Positions 35,411 through 46,847 are shown, numbered from the stretch's first letter. The stretch: 64,000 bases of DNA from Clostridia bacterium (GCA_017453125.1 JAFTKS010000003.1:1-64000), one strand, 5' to 3'. Translations and numbers: made by a program. Notes: a model not told the origin generated them from the sequence alone.

Positions 35411-38400
35411 ATGAAAAAGGTAAAAACAATTTTAGGAAGTTTATTTGTGATGCTAGCAAGCGTTCTTATTAGCGCTTGTTCTTGTTCTGGAAGTGATGCT
35501 CCAGTTAGTCACGTTTACGTCAAGGATATCTCTATCAGATGTCTAGAAGAACAAGACGACAACAAGGTTACGCATTCAATCAATGAAAATAGTGGCGTTA
35601 TCAATTTGACGTGCCACCTTTATGATACTTTTAGGATAGAGTATACTCTTTCTCCGTCTGAAACAACTACAACTCAAGTCAATTGGAGTTATTCTGTTCC
35701 AGACCTAGTGAGCGAAGTTGATGGAAGAACCTATAGAGCCAATTCTGCAATCGAGGTTGTAGAATTCAAGGCTATACGTAGAAGTTCCAATAACAAAACT
35801 ACCACAATTACTTTTTCTACATTCGTAGCAGGAGAGGGTAATGAACTTCTTACAAAGACCGCTGTTTGTAATGTAACAATCTTTGATGAAGTTGCCAAAC
35901 TTCCTACTCTTGTCAAGCCTGAGAAAGTTTCTCTTGTTGAAAAAGAAACAAATGCTGGTGTTGTTAATAGAATTGAGTGGACTGAAGTCAATAAAGTTAT
36001 ACCTGTTGGTGCAACCGAAGAACAGGCAGTAACTGGAGAAATGGAAGGTGGTCATATCAAAGGTCTCAAAGGTTATGAACTTCTTCTAACAGATGAGAAC
36101 GGCAACGTTGTTTCCAAAGACTCCAGTGGAAACCCTGGAAAAACTCTAATTGGTCCAAATTTCAATTGCTATCCAACAGACGCTATGATTGCGACTGGAG
36201 ATTATGTTCCAATCGAAAGTGGCAAGAAATACAATGCAGTAGTTACTGCGGTTGGAGACCAAGGTAATGCAAAAACTAGTGCACCTAATGACGAATTGAA
36301 ATTCTACAAAATTGAATCTGTATCAGAATTCAAAAACAATAATGGAAAAGTTACTTTCTTGGCTCCTGCAAATTCTCAACAACACGATATTACCTATTCG
36401 TCAAGGTTTGAACCTGTGACTTGGTCAACGGGATTAAGTGATGGAACTTTGGCTGTTGATTTTGATTGTAATTCAGAGACATACAAAGCATTTTCATTAT
36501 ACGAACTATCGGTGTTGTCACATCCAAGATATTCTGAAAGCGAGAAAGTGTCTGAACAAGGATATGCAGTATATGATGATGGCTATAGATATTATCCAAG
36601 TGCACAATCCAAAGTTCATACTATTCAACGTCTTGCTGCTCCAAAGTTGAGTTTAGCACCAACTACTATGGATATGGAAATTGGTGGAAAAACTTTTGAA
36701 GATGTAGATGCGTCTACTAACTTGATTTTGACAGTTGATGCTAGTTATGATACAAAATACAATCAAACATTTGAATGGGAGATTCAAAACCAAAATAGTA
36801 GCAACAATTCTTCTATAAAAGACAAGAGTGTTATCTCCCTTAATGATAAGGAGCCTGGTTCGTATATTATCAAAGTAAAAACTGTAGGAAATCCAGACAA
36901 TACAATTTCTAGTAAAGAAGTAAAGGCAGATCTTCGTGTATTGCCATATTTCACAAAGAATACAAACCTAACACTTAATGGCGATATTTTAGAGTATGGT
37001 TACTTGTCACCATCTTCTCCAACAATTGGTGGATTCGATTTGTTCTTTATTGATAAAGATGCAACAAGTGGCGAGAAAGGTAATTCAAAACACGTTAAAA
37101 TTGAGCAACGTCAATTAACTGAACTAAGTGATGGTCATTATTCATTCGATATTAGCACTATTGGTCTGATGTTTGGAACTTATTCTCTATATGCAAAGCC
37201 TATCCATTACATCAATTCAACTACAACCGAATCAGACGGTGTTATTGAATATTCGGCAGTTAATGCTATTGGAAAGATTTCACTAGAGGAATTGTTTAAA
37301 TTCTCTGTTATACAAAACATCGATACAACAGGAGTTGTTATCAATAGTGATGGTACTCTTATTTTCGATAGAGTCAAAGATGACAACGGAGAGTACTTCC
37401 CAGAATACAAATTGTCTTGGAGAAATTATAATAAAAAAAGCACAAGCATTGATCAGATAGAAGGTATTGGTTTAGTAGATTTTGTTTTGACAAATGAAGA
37501 AACTGACATTGAAAATAATAAATTCCAATATACAATTATTGGAGATGGTGCAAGTGTATCTATTCAGATAAGAGATGTATTGCAAGGATATGTTGATAAT
37601 TTTAACAAGCAAGTAAACGAGTCTCAGAAAATCTCTTTAGATAAGCTTCTACTTAATGATGGAATTAATGAAGTTATGGAACAACAATTCTTTGTAACTG
37701 TTGTTGGTAGAAATCCTATCTCAACGTATACTCCTCATTATATTAGTTCCAAAATGGCACCAGAAGGGGGAATTAAGTGTATTCTAAAACCAGCTCTTGA
37801 TTCTTTTGCACTTGCAGATTATAACATTAACTTTGCGTATGAAGGACAAGAAGTAAATGTTGTTATTGAATTGAAGGTAGTTGATGAAGATAATTCTTCG
37901 GCAACTCCAACTTACTATAAAACTGATGAGATTAATTGCAAGAAAGTAAATGGTGGATTCTCTGTTAACTTGTATAGTGCCGATTGTGATATTATTCGTA
38001 ACAATATCAATACAAACGGACTCAAAAATTCATTAAGAGTGATTATTTGTGGAAAACAAGCAAATGATGCAACAGTTGGAGAATTGGACTACAAGTCTAA
38101 CTTTGTAGATTATGAAATAACATCACAACCTAATAATGTTTCAATTGTGGATAATGACGGCGAAGTTTCGTTAAGTTGGGATTCTATTAATGTTGGAGAA
38201 GAGGAAACAAAATATTCTATCAATTATTATGAAGTAACAAAAGTTTCTGATAATGAGTCATTCTCTCCACTTGGTTCGGAATATGGTATCCAAGAATTAA
38301 CATACGATGTTTATACAATATTGAAAAATAACCCTGGCAAAGTAATTGCTTTTGAAGTGGTTGAAAATAATAGTGGAAAACTTAATGGTATTGCAAGCGA

Positions 38401-41400
38401 AAGAGTTTATGCTAGCCAATTGTCAAAGCCAGTACTTTCGTATGGTTCGGTTGGCGGAAAAGAGTCTATTGTTTGGAAAGCATCAGGCATAGATAATGTT
38501 TATGAGATATATTTGGACGATACTAGCAAAGAAGGAAATTGGAATTCTACATCTGATGGAATGTACTATTATAATGTTCCTGGTTTGCAAGAGGGTGTTT
38601 ACAAAATTGCTGTCGTTGCAAAATATACCGCCGATCCTAGTAATCAAACAACAACAGCAGGTTCAAATTTTAGCAACCCATTGGTTGTTGCTAGCGAGAA
38701 GTCGTTTATCCCTGTATATGTAGTTTCAAAAGCAATGGATTATACTGTTATAAATTCAGGAGCAGCAGAAGTTCTTGCTTGGTTGGATATTTGTAATATA
38801 ACTCCATCAAATACAGATTCAGCAACTTATACATTATCTCAAGGAACTGGCGAAAATGAAAAAACTTATGTTGTTGAAGGAAGTTTGAGTGTAAGTATTT
38901 CTGATTTGATTTCTGCAGGATTTGTCTTCAATGGTGGCGCAAATAATATTGTAATAACACCATCTATCAACTTTGCAGATGTTACAATTGGAGAAGGTGA
39001 GTCTGCTACAACTATTCCTGCAACTGGTATTATTTTGACAGGCAATGTTGATACAAGCGTGTCTGCTCTAAAATGGTATCAACCTACAATTACAGGTACT
39101 TCAAAAGGTCAACTTGTTGTTGATTTGGGAGAGGATAACAAGAGCATAATTGCAAGTGCACAAAATGTTGTGTTTGACTTGTATACATATGATGGAGAGG
39201 ATTATTCGTTAATTGATGCAAACAAATTCTCTGTTACAAAAGATGCTGTTAATAATACTATTTATTATATCGATGTGTTTGGTCTTGATGCTAGTGTAGA
39301 AACTTCTTATAATTTCGCTGTTAAGGTTCGTTCTTCGAATGTTTTGACAAGTGATTATAGTGCAACAAAAACCGCAACTAAGATTGCTCAAGTTCAAGTG
39401 GGCAACCAAGAGACTGATACAGGCAATTTCCAAAAGATAGGAGATGTGCTACAATGGGCACCAATTTCAAATGCTACTCAGTACATTATTAGTTACAAAC
39501 TTGCAATAGAAGAAAATTATGAAACTATAGTGGTTGATGTTAATGGAACAGAGGTTACAAACGCAACAGTTGACCTCAACTTCCGTTATGAGAATGGTCG
39601 TTTTGTATGCGACTTTGATGAAAAAGTATTCTTTAATTTTGGAACAGAAGTAGACAATATTGTATCGGGTGATTTGAATATCACAATTCGTGCATTAACT
39701 AGTGGTATTGATGGATACCTAAATAGTGATGTGTCAGATATTTATACAATTACTCGACTTAACAATAATGGCAAGTGGGTTACAATTGAAGGGGGAGTGA
39801 TTAAGTTTGCTCCATATTCTAGCACTGAAGAAGTTGTTGTTCCAGAAACTCCAGCGCCAGAAGGTACAGATGATGATAATACCGAGAATCAACCTGCACC
39901 TATAGATGACCCAGAGAACGAAACAACCGAGGGCGAGACTACTGGGGGTGAGACTACCGAAGATGAAACTATTGATTCAATCGGAACAAACAAGCCTAGA
40001 GGTTATAGAATCACTATTTCAAAAATAATGATGATTGAAACTACTCCTGCAACAACAGTAGAAGAGGGTGGAGAGGCAGGTTCTGGTTCTACCGAACAAA
40101 CTCCTACTCAAGAAGAAAAAGTTGTTGCTGTATACGTTCAAGATTCTTCAACTAGTTATGCTATTGGCAATATTGACCTTAACGATATTAAGGCAAAAGC
40201 AATACTTTCATTTGCTGAGTATGGCAAAACATATGCTGTTGGTAATGATGTTCCATTCACAGCAGATGGAAAATATGTTCTTACATTACAATTCCTTGGC
40301 AATGATAACGAAATCATTAGTAGCCAAGAGATTTCTGTAGATTTAACAAAAACTGCAAAAACACAACTTTCGACTGACGAAGGAAAACTTCAATGGACTC
40401 CAGTAACAGATGCAAGTTATAGACTTGAAATTAGTAGTGGAGAAGGTTCTGGTTATGCTGAAGTCGGCAAGGATTCTTCAATTGAAGTGATTGGAAGAGA
40501 GTATTCAACAACAGATGCAGAAGGCAATGTGATAACCAGAACAATTACAGCAGGACAAACATATTCTATCAAAGTTCTTGCTTATGTTGATGGTCAACTT
40601 CATAGCGAGTGGTCAGACGCATTCAATATCTATGTTTTGAAAGCTCCAACTGGCCTTGCTCTTTCAACTGCTCAATCAAGTGAAACAATAGAAATCAAAA
40701 CCACAGTAGACGATGTTGAAACTACTCAAAGTGTGACTTATGATGTAGGTTCTCCAATCATCTCGTGGTTAAGTAATAATAATATCGAGACAACTGCAGG
40801 TGGGGCTTATCCATTGAATTTTGAATTGGTTTATACCGACAAAGATGGAAAATCAACTTCTGTAGTTATCCAAAATTCAAAAAATCTTAGAGCTTATATT
40901 GATAACAATCTTCCAGCAGGAACGGTTGCTATCAAAATAAGAGTTATTGGAAATACTTGTAATGACATAACCAAAGTTGGTATCATTACTTCTCAGTATT
41001 CTGATGTACTTAATGTGACATATGTTGACGAACCAAGTAGTGTTACAATCAACAATGGTTCTATCACTTGGGCAAATATTGATAATGGTATTAAATATTA
41101 TACTGTTACTGCTTATGACAAAGTAGCATATGAAACATACCTTACTGCATATGAAACATACTTGACTGAACTAGAAGAGTATAATACAAAACTTAAGGAA
41201 AAGGCAGAAGCCGAAGATCCTGATAGTGTAGTTGTTCCTAACGAGCCAACAGAACCAAAGATTTCTGCTGTATTTGCTCAAAGAGTTACAACAAACTCTC
41301 TTGACTTTACAAAGGTTGATTATAATAACCTTAGTCAAGCAGGCGGAATAACATTAGTTGTTTCTGCAACAACCGATCCTAGCAAGAATGTTATTGTAAG

Positions 41401-44400
41401 TAGTCAAAGCACAGCAGTTAATTCTGCTAGTCTATTCAAAACACCAGTTGTTTCTGAATTTGGTGTGAAGAACGGAATGTTGAATTGGAAATTATCCGTT
41501 AATGATGGCACAAATGGAGATATCGAATCATTTGTAAATGGATTCATTACTCCTGCTATAGGTCAAGATGGTGCTAGTGAAAGTATTGTAGATGCAGACA
41601 AGGCAATTTCTGATGTTATTAAATATGTATATAACAAAATTAACCTAGGTAGCGGAAAGATTGGCGATACATTCGCTACTGACGCAACTCTAGAGGCTCA
41701 AATTTCATATCTATTAAGTATTAGAATGAATTATAACAATAATGTTGTAATAGTTGTTCCTTCGAAAGTAGAATTGCTTGACGCAGACGGAAAGGTAACT
41801 CAAGCATTAGAATCTGCAAAAACTCTTGAATACTATTACAATGTTGTGACCGAGCCAGAAAAAGCAAATCCAGAGACTGAACAAACTCCTGCAACAGTTG
41901 ATGAGTCTGCTGGTACAAACACTACTTATGAGGGTGGAAAATATATTATTTCTCTATCTTCTGTTGGTAATGGTGACAAGCTTGTTCCAATAGTTAGCAG
42001 TGGTTATACAGGTAATCTTACTGCATACAAACCAGAGTCTCCAGAGACTTGGGGAGAAACTTCTGAATTGACTCAGTCTTTGATTGATATTGACAACGGC
42101 TTTGTTCAATGGAAACGTCCAACAACAGTTGAGAAAGATGTAACAAGCGGAACACTTACAAATCATACAAAGTTCTATATTTCTGCAAAAGCAACAAATA
42201 CTAGTGCAGATTCTAGAGCTATATCTACTATAGTTGATACTGATAAGGTTGGTAATGGCACTGCTTCTGATTACAGAGTACATCTAACAAATCTATTCAG
42301 ACCATCATCTAGTAGTTCGGTATTCTCTTATCAATTGACAGATAGTAGTATCTTCAATGATGGTATTTATTTGAATACTGTTACATTTGATGTTCATACT
42401 ACAGTTCCTTCTGTTGATAACAAAAAATATTTCAATCATTACAAGATTGATTATAGTACAAATATAGTAACAATTACATATTTTGACTATAATGGTCAAG
42501 AAACAACAAGTTCTGTTCAATTAAATACAGAACCTGGAACATACACAACAATTGACCCATTGCGTAGATATATTCAAATCATTTATACAGTGGGTTCTGA
42601 TGGAAAAATAACTCGTGGAGAGTTCTTGAATAATTCTCTTCTATACAATACAAGTTATCAATTGAGTTTGTATACTATGGGTACAGAATTTGCTACTATC
42701 TCAGATAGCGAAACTCAAAAAGTATATCTCAATAGTAATACAACTTTTGTTACAGAAGAAGTATGTTTCTTGAATGCTCCAACAGCAATAAGTTTTGCTG
42801 GTAGCAATATGAGTTGGTCTAGTACCGACAAGGCTACTGCAACTCAACTATATATCTATGGTCCATTTGATAATATGGATGATACTGGATATTATAGAAA
42901 CTTGGCTTGGGCGGGACTAACTACTCAAGGCGAGGCAAATGTTAAATATGTTGTTGATGATACGAAATTGACAGCATTGTATAACAACAAGAAAAATGGT
43001 GGAACTCTTGACTATGCAGGTTTGGGTTTGACCGGAAAAGAAAAACTTCAAATTATTCCTCTTGGTGCCAAAGACGCTATGGGAACAAGAGATACTTCAT
43101 ATACACTTACTGATAATACCAACTTTGGTGCAGGTGGATATATCGTTCACTTCCAGCATTTAGGTAATGGCAGAGGTGTAATTGATAGTGGTGTTACAGC
43201 ATTCAATCAAATTGACCAAAACGATAATGTTTATTATCAAACATACGAAGATGCTATTATCAATTATGCAAATGCACAAGACACAGTAGGTACATATGAC
43301 TTCAATGCATTGACTGATAATGGTCAGAAAACTTATGCGGTTGAGAAACTTACTCAGAACACTCAACCACAATCAACTATTGAAGTTAATGAAGAAGACA
43401 CAGTTATTTCAACTGGTTGGGTTGGAAATGACGACACTGTAGCCTATAGATGGGTTGCAGATACAGGCGTTGTTACCAACAAAACACTAGCAAAAGATGG
43501 CTGGGTAGAGATAGACAACGATGCTGTTGACCAAGAAACAGGTGCATTTGTATGGAGCCCTGTATATGGAGCAAACGCATACAAAGTAACTCTATATCAA
43601 AGAATTAGCGCACAAGCTACAACAGCTGAAGCCAAGTATACAATATATACAAGAGAAACACGTCATAGTGTAATTGATGAAGTTATCCAAAACGACCAAG
43701 ATATTACAGGCAATGAATTGTATTATTTGGAGATTGTTCCAATTAGAACAGAGGGCGGAGAGATTCTAAATCCAACCGACACAACAAGTGGTATGCCAAC
43801 ACTTGCTATGGCTATGTTTAATGGTGACAAAGAATTCACAACAGAGCATATTATGCTTACTATTCCAAATTCACTTGCAATTGATAGCAATGGTAATATT
43901 ACTTGGAATGGCCCTGCGAATATAGAGTCACCAATCAAAGAACACTATATCCAAATCAACAAAACAGTAGATACAGATAGTTTAACAACTCAAATGAAAC
44001 CTGTATCAAATCCATTCAATATCAATGATATTGATTTCTTGGATAGTGCAGTTGGAAAGATTGGAATTCAAATCAAAGCAATTGCAAACAATGGAACAGC
44101 TGAGGACAATCAAGACAAGATTACTCAAGGCAATAGAAGACTAAGCAGTGTATATTCTATTGTAAGTTTCGTAGAAAGAATTTCTGACCCACAAGTAAGA
44201 CTAGAGAAGGGTGTGTTCAACTGGATAACAGGTACACCTGCAACGGCTAGTGAATTGTGGATAAACAAATCAATAGAATCTGCTCCAGAAGTTCGCAATG
44301 ACGACAATGTAATGATGTATACAGATATAACTGCACATAATTCTAGATATACTTCAGATGGAGATTTGAATGAATTCCCAGAAGACGAATATCAATTCGC

Positions 44401-46717
44401 AGTTAGATATCAAGGAAATATTATTCCAGACGAAGATAGAAATGACGGCTATCAAACAATGACTGCTGGTCAAACTTATATCGTTGCTTCAAAGATAAAA
44501 ACATTGAAAGCAACAAAACTAAGTGCGCCAAGCACAGAAAATGATATAATACTAGATGATAATGGCGAAGACCTCAACGTAGTTGCTTGGGAACCTATAC
44601 CAAATGCTCAAGGTTATAGAGTAAGGGTATTCAGCAAGATTGATACTATTGACGAAGAGAGTGGAGATGTTGTAAGAACCGAAAAAATGATTGAAAAAGA
44701 AGTTGGATTAACCGACCTTAATAGTGGTAATTCTACATTCTTCTTAAGCAAGAACGGCAAAGTATACTTCTTGGTAGACCAAGTATTGGGAGAAGGTTCA
44801 GACCAATTCAATATCAAAGTAACTGGTGGAAGTATTAATATCTACGTTCAAGCACTTGGTTCTAGCGATGTTCCTACATACTCTGAGGCAGAAGTTCAAG
44901 AAAACGAAATGTATCTTGCAAGTAGTTATTCTACATTCACAACAATTGGTGTTCCTCCAAGACCAACATTTGTTGCAGATACTGCATTTGATACAAATAC
45001 TGCTACATTGACTTGGGCAGTAGGTGAATCTGATGATACAAATGCTTATAACATTAAGATTACATCTACATATACAGTAACAGGCGTTTCAAAAACAGAC
45101 TTTGAAGGTTATTGGATAAATTCTGCTAATAGATATATGCAAAAAGATGGTTCAGAGACCACAAACGCATCTCTAGAAAGAACTTATCCAGAAATCAAAG
45201 ATAGAGCGATTGTATACGAAGAAACAACTGAAGATGATGAGTCGACAGAAAATATTGATGAAAGTGTATATAGCCTAACTATCACTGATACAATTGAATT
45301 ACTTTCAAAAGACTATAACAATAGAACACCTCTAAAATATCAATTCACAAATATGGGTACTTATACTAGCATTAAGATTGTTGCTATGTCATTCGGAAGT
45401 GGTGCTAGCGAAGATAGTGAATTCGTATCTATGCCTACATACTTGAATGGTGGAAATCTATCAGCACAAGTTTCTGTATTCGGAAAAGGTGATGGTAGTG
45501 ATATCTTCCCATATGAAGTAGATACATACAACGAATTCAATAACATTAGAGCATTCAATACTAGAGCATTCAAACTAACAGGAGATATTTCTCTTACAAT
45601 CAAAGTTAATACAGAAACCAAAGTTGAACCTTGGACTCCAATTTCAGAGTTCTCAGGTACAATTGATGGAAATAATTGTTCAATTAGTAACTTTACAAAT
45701 ATTACAGATGATTCAGATAGTAACTTTATAAATAATACAAAGTATCCAGAATTTGCATTCATAATCAACAATACTGGTACAATCAAGAACTTAACATTTG
45801 TTGACCCTATAATTAAAATGACTGGTGATGTTTCTCCAAAACTAGCAACTATAGCAATTGAAAACTATGGAATAATTGATAATGTTCGAGTTACTGGAGC
45901 AACTATTTCAGCAAACCTTGGAGGTTATCCGAATGGAGAAAGTGCAACAACTGTTGCTGGACTTGTAATCTCCAACTTGATTGATGATAAGACTGGCAAC
46001 GTGGGAACGATTACTAATTCAAGTGTAGAAGCAAGTATGACTGCACTTGATAATACTTCTATGTCAACACTTGCTAGTGGTATTGCAATTAATAACCAAG
46101 GAACTATTGAATATACCAACTTCAAAGGAACAATCAAAGCCAATGTAATTGGTGGTATTGTAAAAGAAAATGTAGGTAAAGTAGATAGATGTAGTATTGA
46201 TGACGCAACATTAACAGTGACAGATAAATATAGCAGCGAGTCTCAAACAGGCACAAAAATATCTTCATTGGGTGGCATTATCAATAAAATAGGAGGAGAT
46301 GATGCAATTCTTACAAATTCTTATAGTAAAGCAAAGATTGTTGTAGAAAGAACTGGTACGAGCAGTAGTATGTTGATATCTGGAATGGTTGTGTCAGTAG
46401 CACAAGGTGCGGTAACAATTAGCGGTAACTATATTGTATTTGATGTTGTAAAGGGTGGAACAAACAATCCAACATCTGTTAACTATATGATTCCTGTACC
46501 AGAAAATCAAACAGGTCTAACTTGCGAAAACAACTTCTATGTAGTTGTATCTGGTGAAGGACAAATCACAACACCTTCGGCAGACAAAGGAACACAAGTT
46601 GTACTTTCAAACGAAGGCAAGGGTGAACTAGCACAGGCATTAATAAATGCAGGATTGGGAGATGTATATGATACATCTATAACTCCTTATCCTACATTGA
46701 AACCAAAAACAAACTAA
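35411..46717 (+). CDS. Giant surface lipoprotein with many FN3/Ig-like modules and a GLUG-like C-terminus
   Basis: The protein has about 3768 residues. The start at 35411 (MKKVKTILGS) is chosen because an AAGGTGA site precedes it and it yields a proper lipoprotein signal ending LISAC; a 25-codon upstream extension was rejected. By eye about 18 Ig/FN3-like units repeat along the protein, each marked by a strand with (I/L/V)xW (for example SLSWDSI, LQWTPVTD, ITWANI, VAWEPIPNAQGYRV) and a later Tyr. A Thr/Glu/Pro-rich acidic linker sits at about residues 1470-1525. Residues from about 3358 to the end resemble a GLUG-type beta-solenoid (FSGTIDGNNCSISNF, GTIKNLTFVDP, GKVDRCSIDD). No sortase signal is seen. 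The likely role is adhesin or matrix scaffold. Confidence 0.88.
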   Translation: MKKVKTILGSLFVMLASVLISACSCSGSDAPVSHVYVKDISIRCLEEQDDNKVTHSINENSGVINLTCHLYDTFRIEYTLSPSETTTTQVNWSYSVPDLVSEVDGRTYRANSAIEVVEFKAIRRSSNNKTTTITFSTFVAGEGNELLTKTAVCNVTIFDEVAKLPTLVKPEKVSLVEKETNAGVVNRIEWTEVNKVIPVGATEEQAVTGEMEGGHIKGLKGYELLLTDENGNVVSKDSSGNPGKTLIGPNFNCYPTDAMIATGDYVPIESGKKYNAVVTAVGDQGNAKTSAPNDELKFYKIESVSEFKNNNGKVTFLAPANSQQHDITYSSRFEPVTWSTGLSDGTLAVDFDCNSETYKAFSLYELSVLSHPRYSESEKVSEQGYAVYDDGYRYYPSAQSKVHTIQRLAAPKLSLAPTTMDMEIGGKTFEDVDASTNLILTVDASYDTKYNQTFEWEIQNQNSSNNSSIKDKSVISLNDKEPGSYIIKVKTVGNPDNTISSKEVKADLRVLPYFTKNTNLTLNGDILEYGYLSPSSPTIGGFDLFFIDKDATSGEKGNSKHVKIEQRQLTELSDGHYSFDISTIGLMFGTYSLYAKPIHYINSTTTESDGVIEYSAVNAIGKISLEELFKFSVIQNIDTTGVVINSDGTLIFDRVKDDNGEYFPEYKLSWRNYNKKSTSIDQIEGIGLVDFVLTNEETDIENNKFQYTIIGDGASVSIQIRDVLQGYVDNFNKQVNESQKISLDKLLLNDGINEVMEQQFFVTVVGRNPISTYTPHYISSKMAPEGGIKCILKPALDSFALADYNINFAYEGQEVNVVIELKVVDEDNSSATPTYYKTDEINCKKVNGGFSVNLYSADCDIIRNNINTNGLKNSLRVIICGKQANDATVGELDYKSNFVDYEITSQPNNVSIVDNDGEVSLSWDSINVGEEETKYSINYYEVTKVSDNESFSPLGSEYGIQELTYDVYTILKNNPGKVIAFEVVENNSGKLNGIASERVYASQLSKPVLSYGSVGGKESIVWKASGIDNVYEIYLDDTSKEGNWNSTSDGMYYYNVPGLQEGVYKIAVVAKYTADPSNQTTTAGSNFSNPLVVASEKSFIPVYVVSKAMDYTVINSGAAEVLAWLDICNITPSNTDSATYTLSQGTGENEKTYVVEGSLSVSISDLISAGFVFNGGANNIVITPSINFADVTIGEGESATTIPATGIILTGNVDTSVSALKWYQPTITGTSKGQLVVDLGEDNKSIIASAQNVVFDLYTYDGEDYSLIDANKFSVTKDAVNNTIYYIDVFGLDASVETSYNFAVKVRSSNVLTSDYSATKTATKIAQVQVGNQETDTGNFQKIGDVLQWAPISNATQYIISYKLAIEENYETIVVDVNGTEVTNATVDLNFRYENGRFVCDFDEKVFFNFGTEVDNIVSGDLNITIRALTSGIDGYLNSDVSDIYTITRLNNNGKWVTIEGGVIKFAPYSSTEEVVVPETPAPEGTDDDNTENQPAPIDDPENETTEGETTGGETTEDETIDSIGTNKPRGYRITISKIMMIETTPATTVEEGGEAGSGSTEQTPTQEEKVVAVYVQDSSTSYAIGNIDLNDIKAKAILSFAEYGKTYAVGNDVPFTADGKYVLTLQFLGNDNEIISSQEISVDLTKTAKTQLSTDEGKLQWTPVTDASYRLEISSGEGSGYAEVGKDSSIEVIGREYSTTDAEGNVITRTITAGQTYSIKVLAYVDGQLHSEWSDAFNIYVLKAPTGLALSTAQSSETIEIKTTVDDVETTQSVTYDVGSPIISWLSNNNIETTAGGAYPLNFELVYTDKDGKSTSVVIQNSKNLRAYIDNNLPAGTVAIKIRVIGNTCNDITKVGIITSQYSDVLNVTYVDEPSSVTINNGSITWANIDNGIKYYTVTAYDKVAYETYLTAYETYLTELEEYNTKLKEKAEAEDPDSVVVPNEPTEPKISAVFAQRVTTNSLDFTKVDYNNLSQAGGITLVVSATTDPSKNVIVSSQSTAVNSASLFKTPVVSEFGVKNGMLNWKLSVNDGTNGDIESFVNGFITPAIGQDGASESIVDADKAISDVIKYVYNKINLGSGKIGDTFATDATLEAQISYLLSIRMNYNNNVVIVVPSKVELLDADGKVTQALESAKTLEYYYNVVTEPEKANPETEQTPATVDESAGTNTTYEGGKYIISLSSVGNGDKLVPIVSSGYTGNLTAYKPESPETWGETSELTQSLIDIDNGFVQWKRPTTVEKDVTSGTLTNHTKFYISAKATNTSADSRAISTIVDTDKVGNGTASDYRVHLTNLFRPSSSSSVFSYQLTDSSIFNDGIYLNTVTFDVHTTVPSVDNKKYFNHYKIDYSTNIVTITYFDYNGQETTSSVQLNTEPGTYTTIDPLRRYIQIIYTVGSDGKITRGEFLNNSLLYNTSYQLSLYTMGTEFATISDSETQKVYLNSNTTFVTEEVCFLNAPTAISFAGSNMSWSSTDKATATQLYIYGPFDNMDDTGYYRNLAWAGLTTQGEANVKYVVDDTKLTALYNNKKNGGTLDYAGLGLTGKEKLQIIPLGAKDAMGTRDTSYTLTDNTNFGAGGYIVHFQHLGNGRGVIDSGVTAFNQIDQNDNVYYQTYEDAIINYANAQDTVGTYDFNALTDNGQKTYAVEKLTQNTQPQSTIEVNEEDTVISTGWVGNDDTVAYRWVADTGVVTNKTLAKDGWVEIDNDAVDQETGAFVWSPVYGANAYKVTLYQRISAQATTAEAKYTIYTRETRHSVIDEVIQNDQDITGNELYYLEIVPIRTEGGEILNPTDTTSGMPTLAMAMFNGDKEFTTEHIMLTIPNSLAIDSNGNITWNGPANIESPIKEHYIQINKTVDTDSLTTQMKPVSNPFNINDIDFLDSAVGKIGIQIKAIANNGTAEDNQDKITQGNRRLSSVYSIVSFVERISDPQVRLEKGVFNWITGTPATASELWINKSIESAPEVRNDDNVMMYTDITAHNSRYTSDGDLNEFPEDEYQFAVRYQGNIIPDEDRNDGYQTMTAGQTYIVASKIKTLKATKLSAPSTENDIILDDNGEDLNVVAWEPIPNAQGYRVRVFSKIDTIDEESGDVVRTEKMIEKEVGLTDLNSGNSTFFLSKNGKVYFLVDQVLGEGSDQFNIKVTGGSINIYVQALGSSDVPTYSEAEVQENEMYLASSYSTFTTIGVPPRPTFVADTAFDTNTATLTWAVGESDDTNAYNIKITSTYTVTGVSKTDFEGYWINSANRYMQKDGSETTNASLERTYPEIKDRAIVYEETTEDDESTENIDESVYSLTITDTIELLSKDYNNRTPLKYQFTNMGTYTSIKIVAMSFGSGASEDSEFVSMPTYLNGGNLSAQVSVFGKGDGSDIFPYEVDTYNEFNNIRAFNTRAFKLTGDISLTIKVNTETKVEPWTPISEFSGTIDGNNCSISNFTNITDDSDSNFINNTKYPEFAFIINNTGTIKNLTFVDPIIKMTGDVSPKLATIAIENYGIIDNVRVTGATISANLGGYPNGESATTVAGLVISNLIDDKTGNVGTITNSSVEASMTALDNTSMSTLASGIAINNQGTIEYTNFKGTIKANVIGGIVKENVGKVDRCSIDDATLTVTDKYSSESQTGTKISSLGGIINKIGGDDAILTNSYSKAKIVVERTGTSSSMLISGMVVSVAQGAVTISGNYIVFDVVKGGTNNPTSVNYMIPVPENQTGLTCENNFYVVVSGEGQITTPSADKGTQVVLSNEGKGELAQALINAGLGDVYDTSITPYPTLKPKTN
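41126..41167 (+). repeat. 21-bp tandem duplication inside the giant lipoprotein gene
   Basis: GCATATGAAACATAC plus six bases occurs twice in a row, encoding AYETYLT twice, at the start of a charged helical insertion that interrupts one Ig-like unit. Confidence 0.8.
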
Positions 46718-46746
46718 AAAAACCGAGTAATCGGAAAAGCAATTTT

Positions 46747-46773
46747 GACTACTCTCATTGATTGAGAGTAGTC
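46747..46773 (+). repeat. Strong intercistronic hairpin between giant lipoprotein and signal peptidase genes
   Basis: GACTACTCTCA / TGAGAGTAGTC form an 11-bp stem with a 5-base loop, extended by outer AAAGCA / TGCTTT pairing. It has no T run, so it fits an mRNA-processing or stabilising element better than a full terminator. Confidence 0.7.
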
Positions 46774-46847
46774 GGGATTATGCTTTGAAAAAATAATCAC
46801 ATATCAAAACAAAAAAACTTAAATTACAAAATTAAACGGAGAAAACT

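Noticed and set aside
41126-41167. CRISPR-like repeat
   Set aside because: It is a two-copy, in-frame tandem duplication inside a gene, without spacers.
45361-45786. Long open frame (141 codons) on the minus strand inside the giant lipoprotein gene
   Set aside because: The opposite strand encodes clearly constrained repeat domains; no ribosome site or recognisable product was seen on the minus strand.
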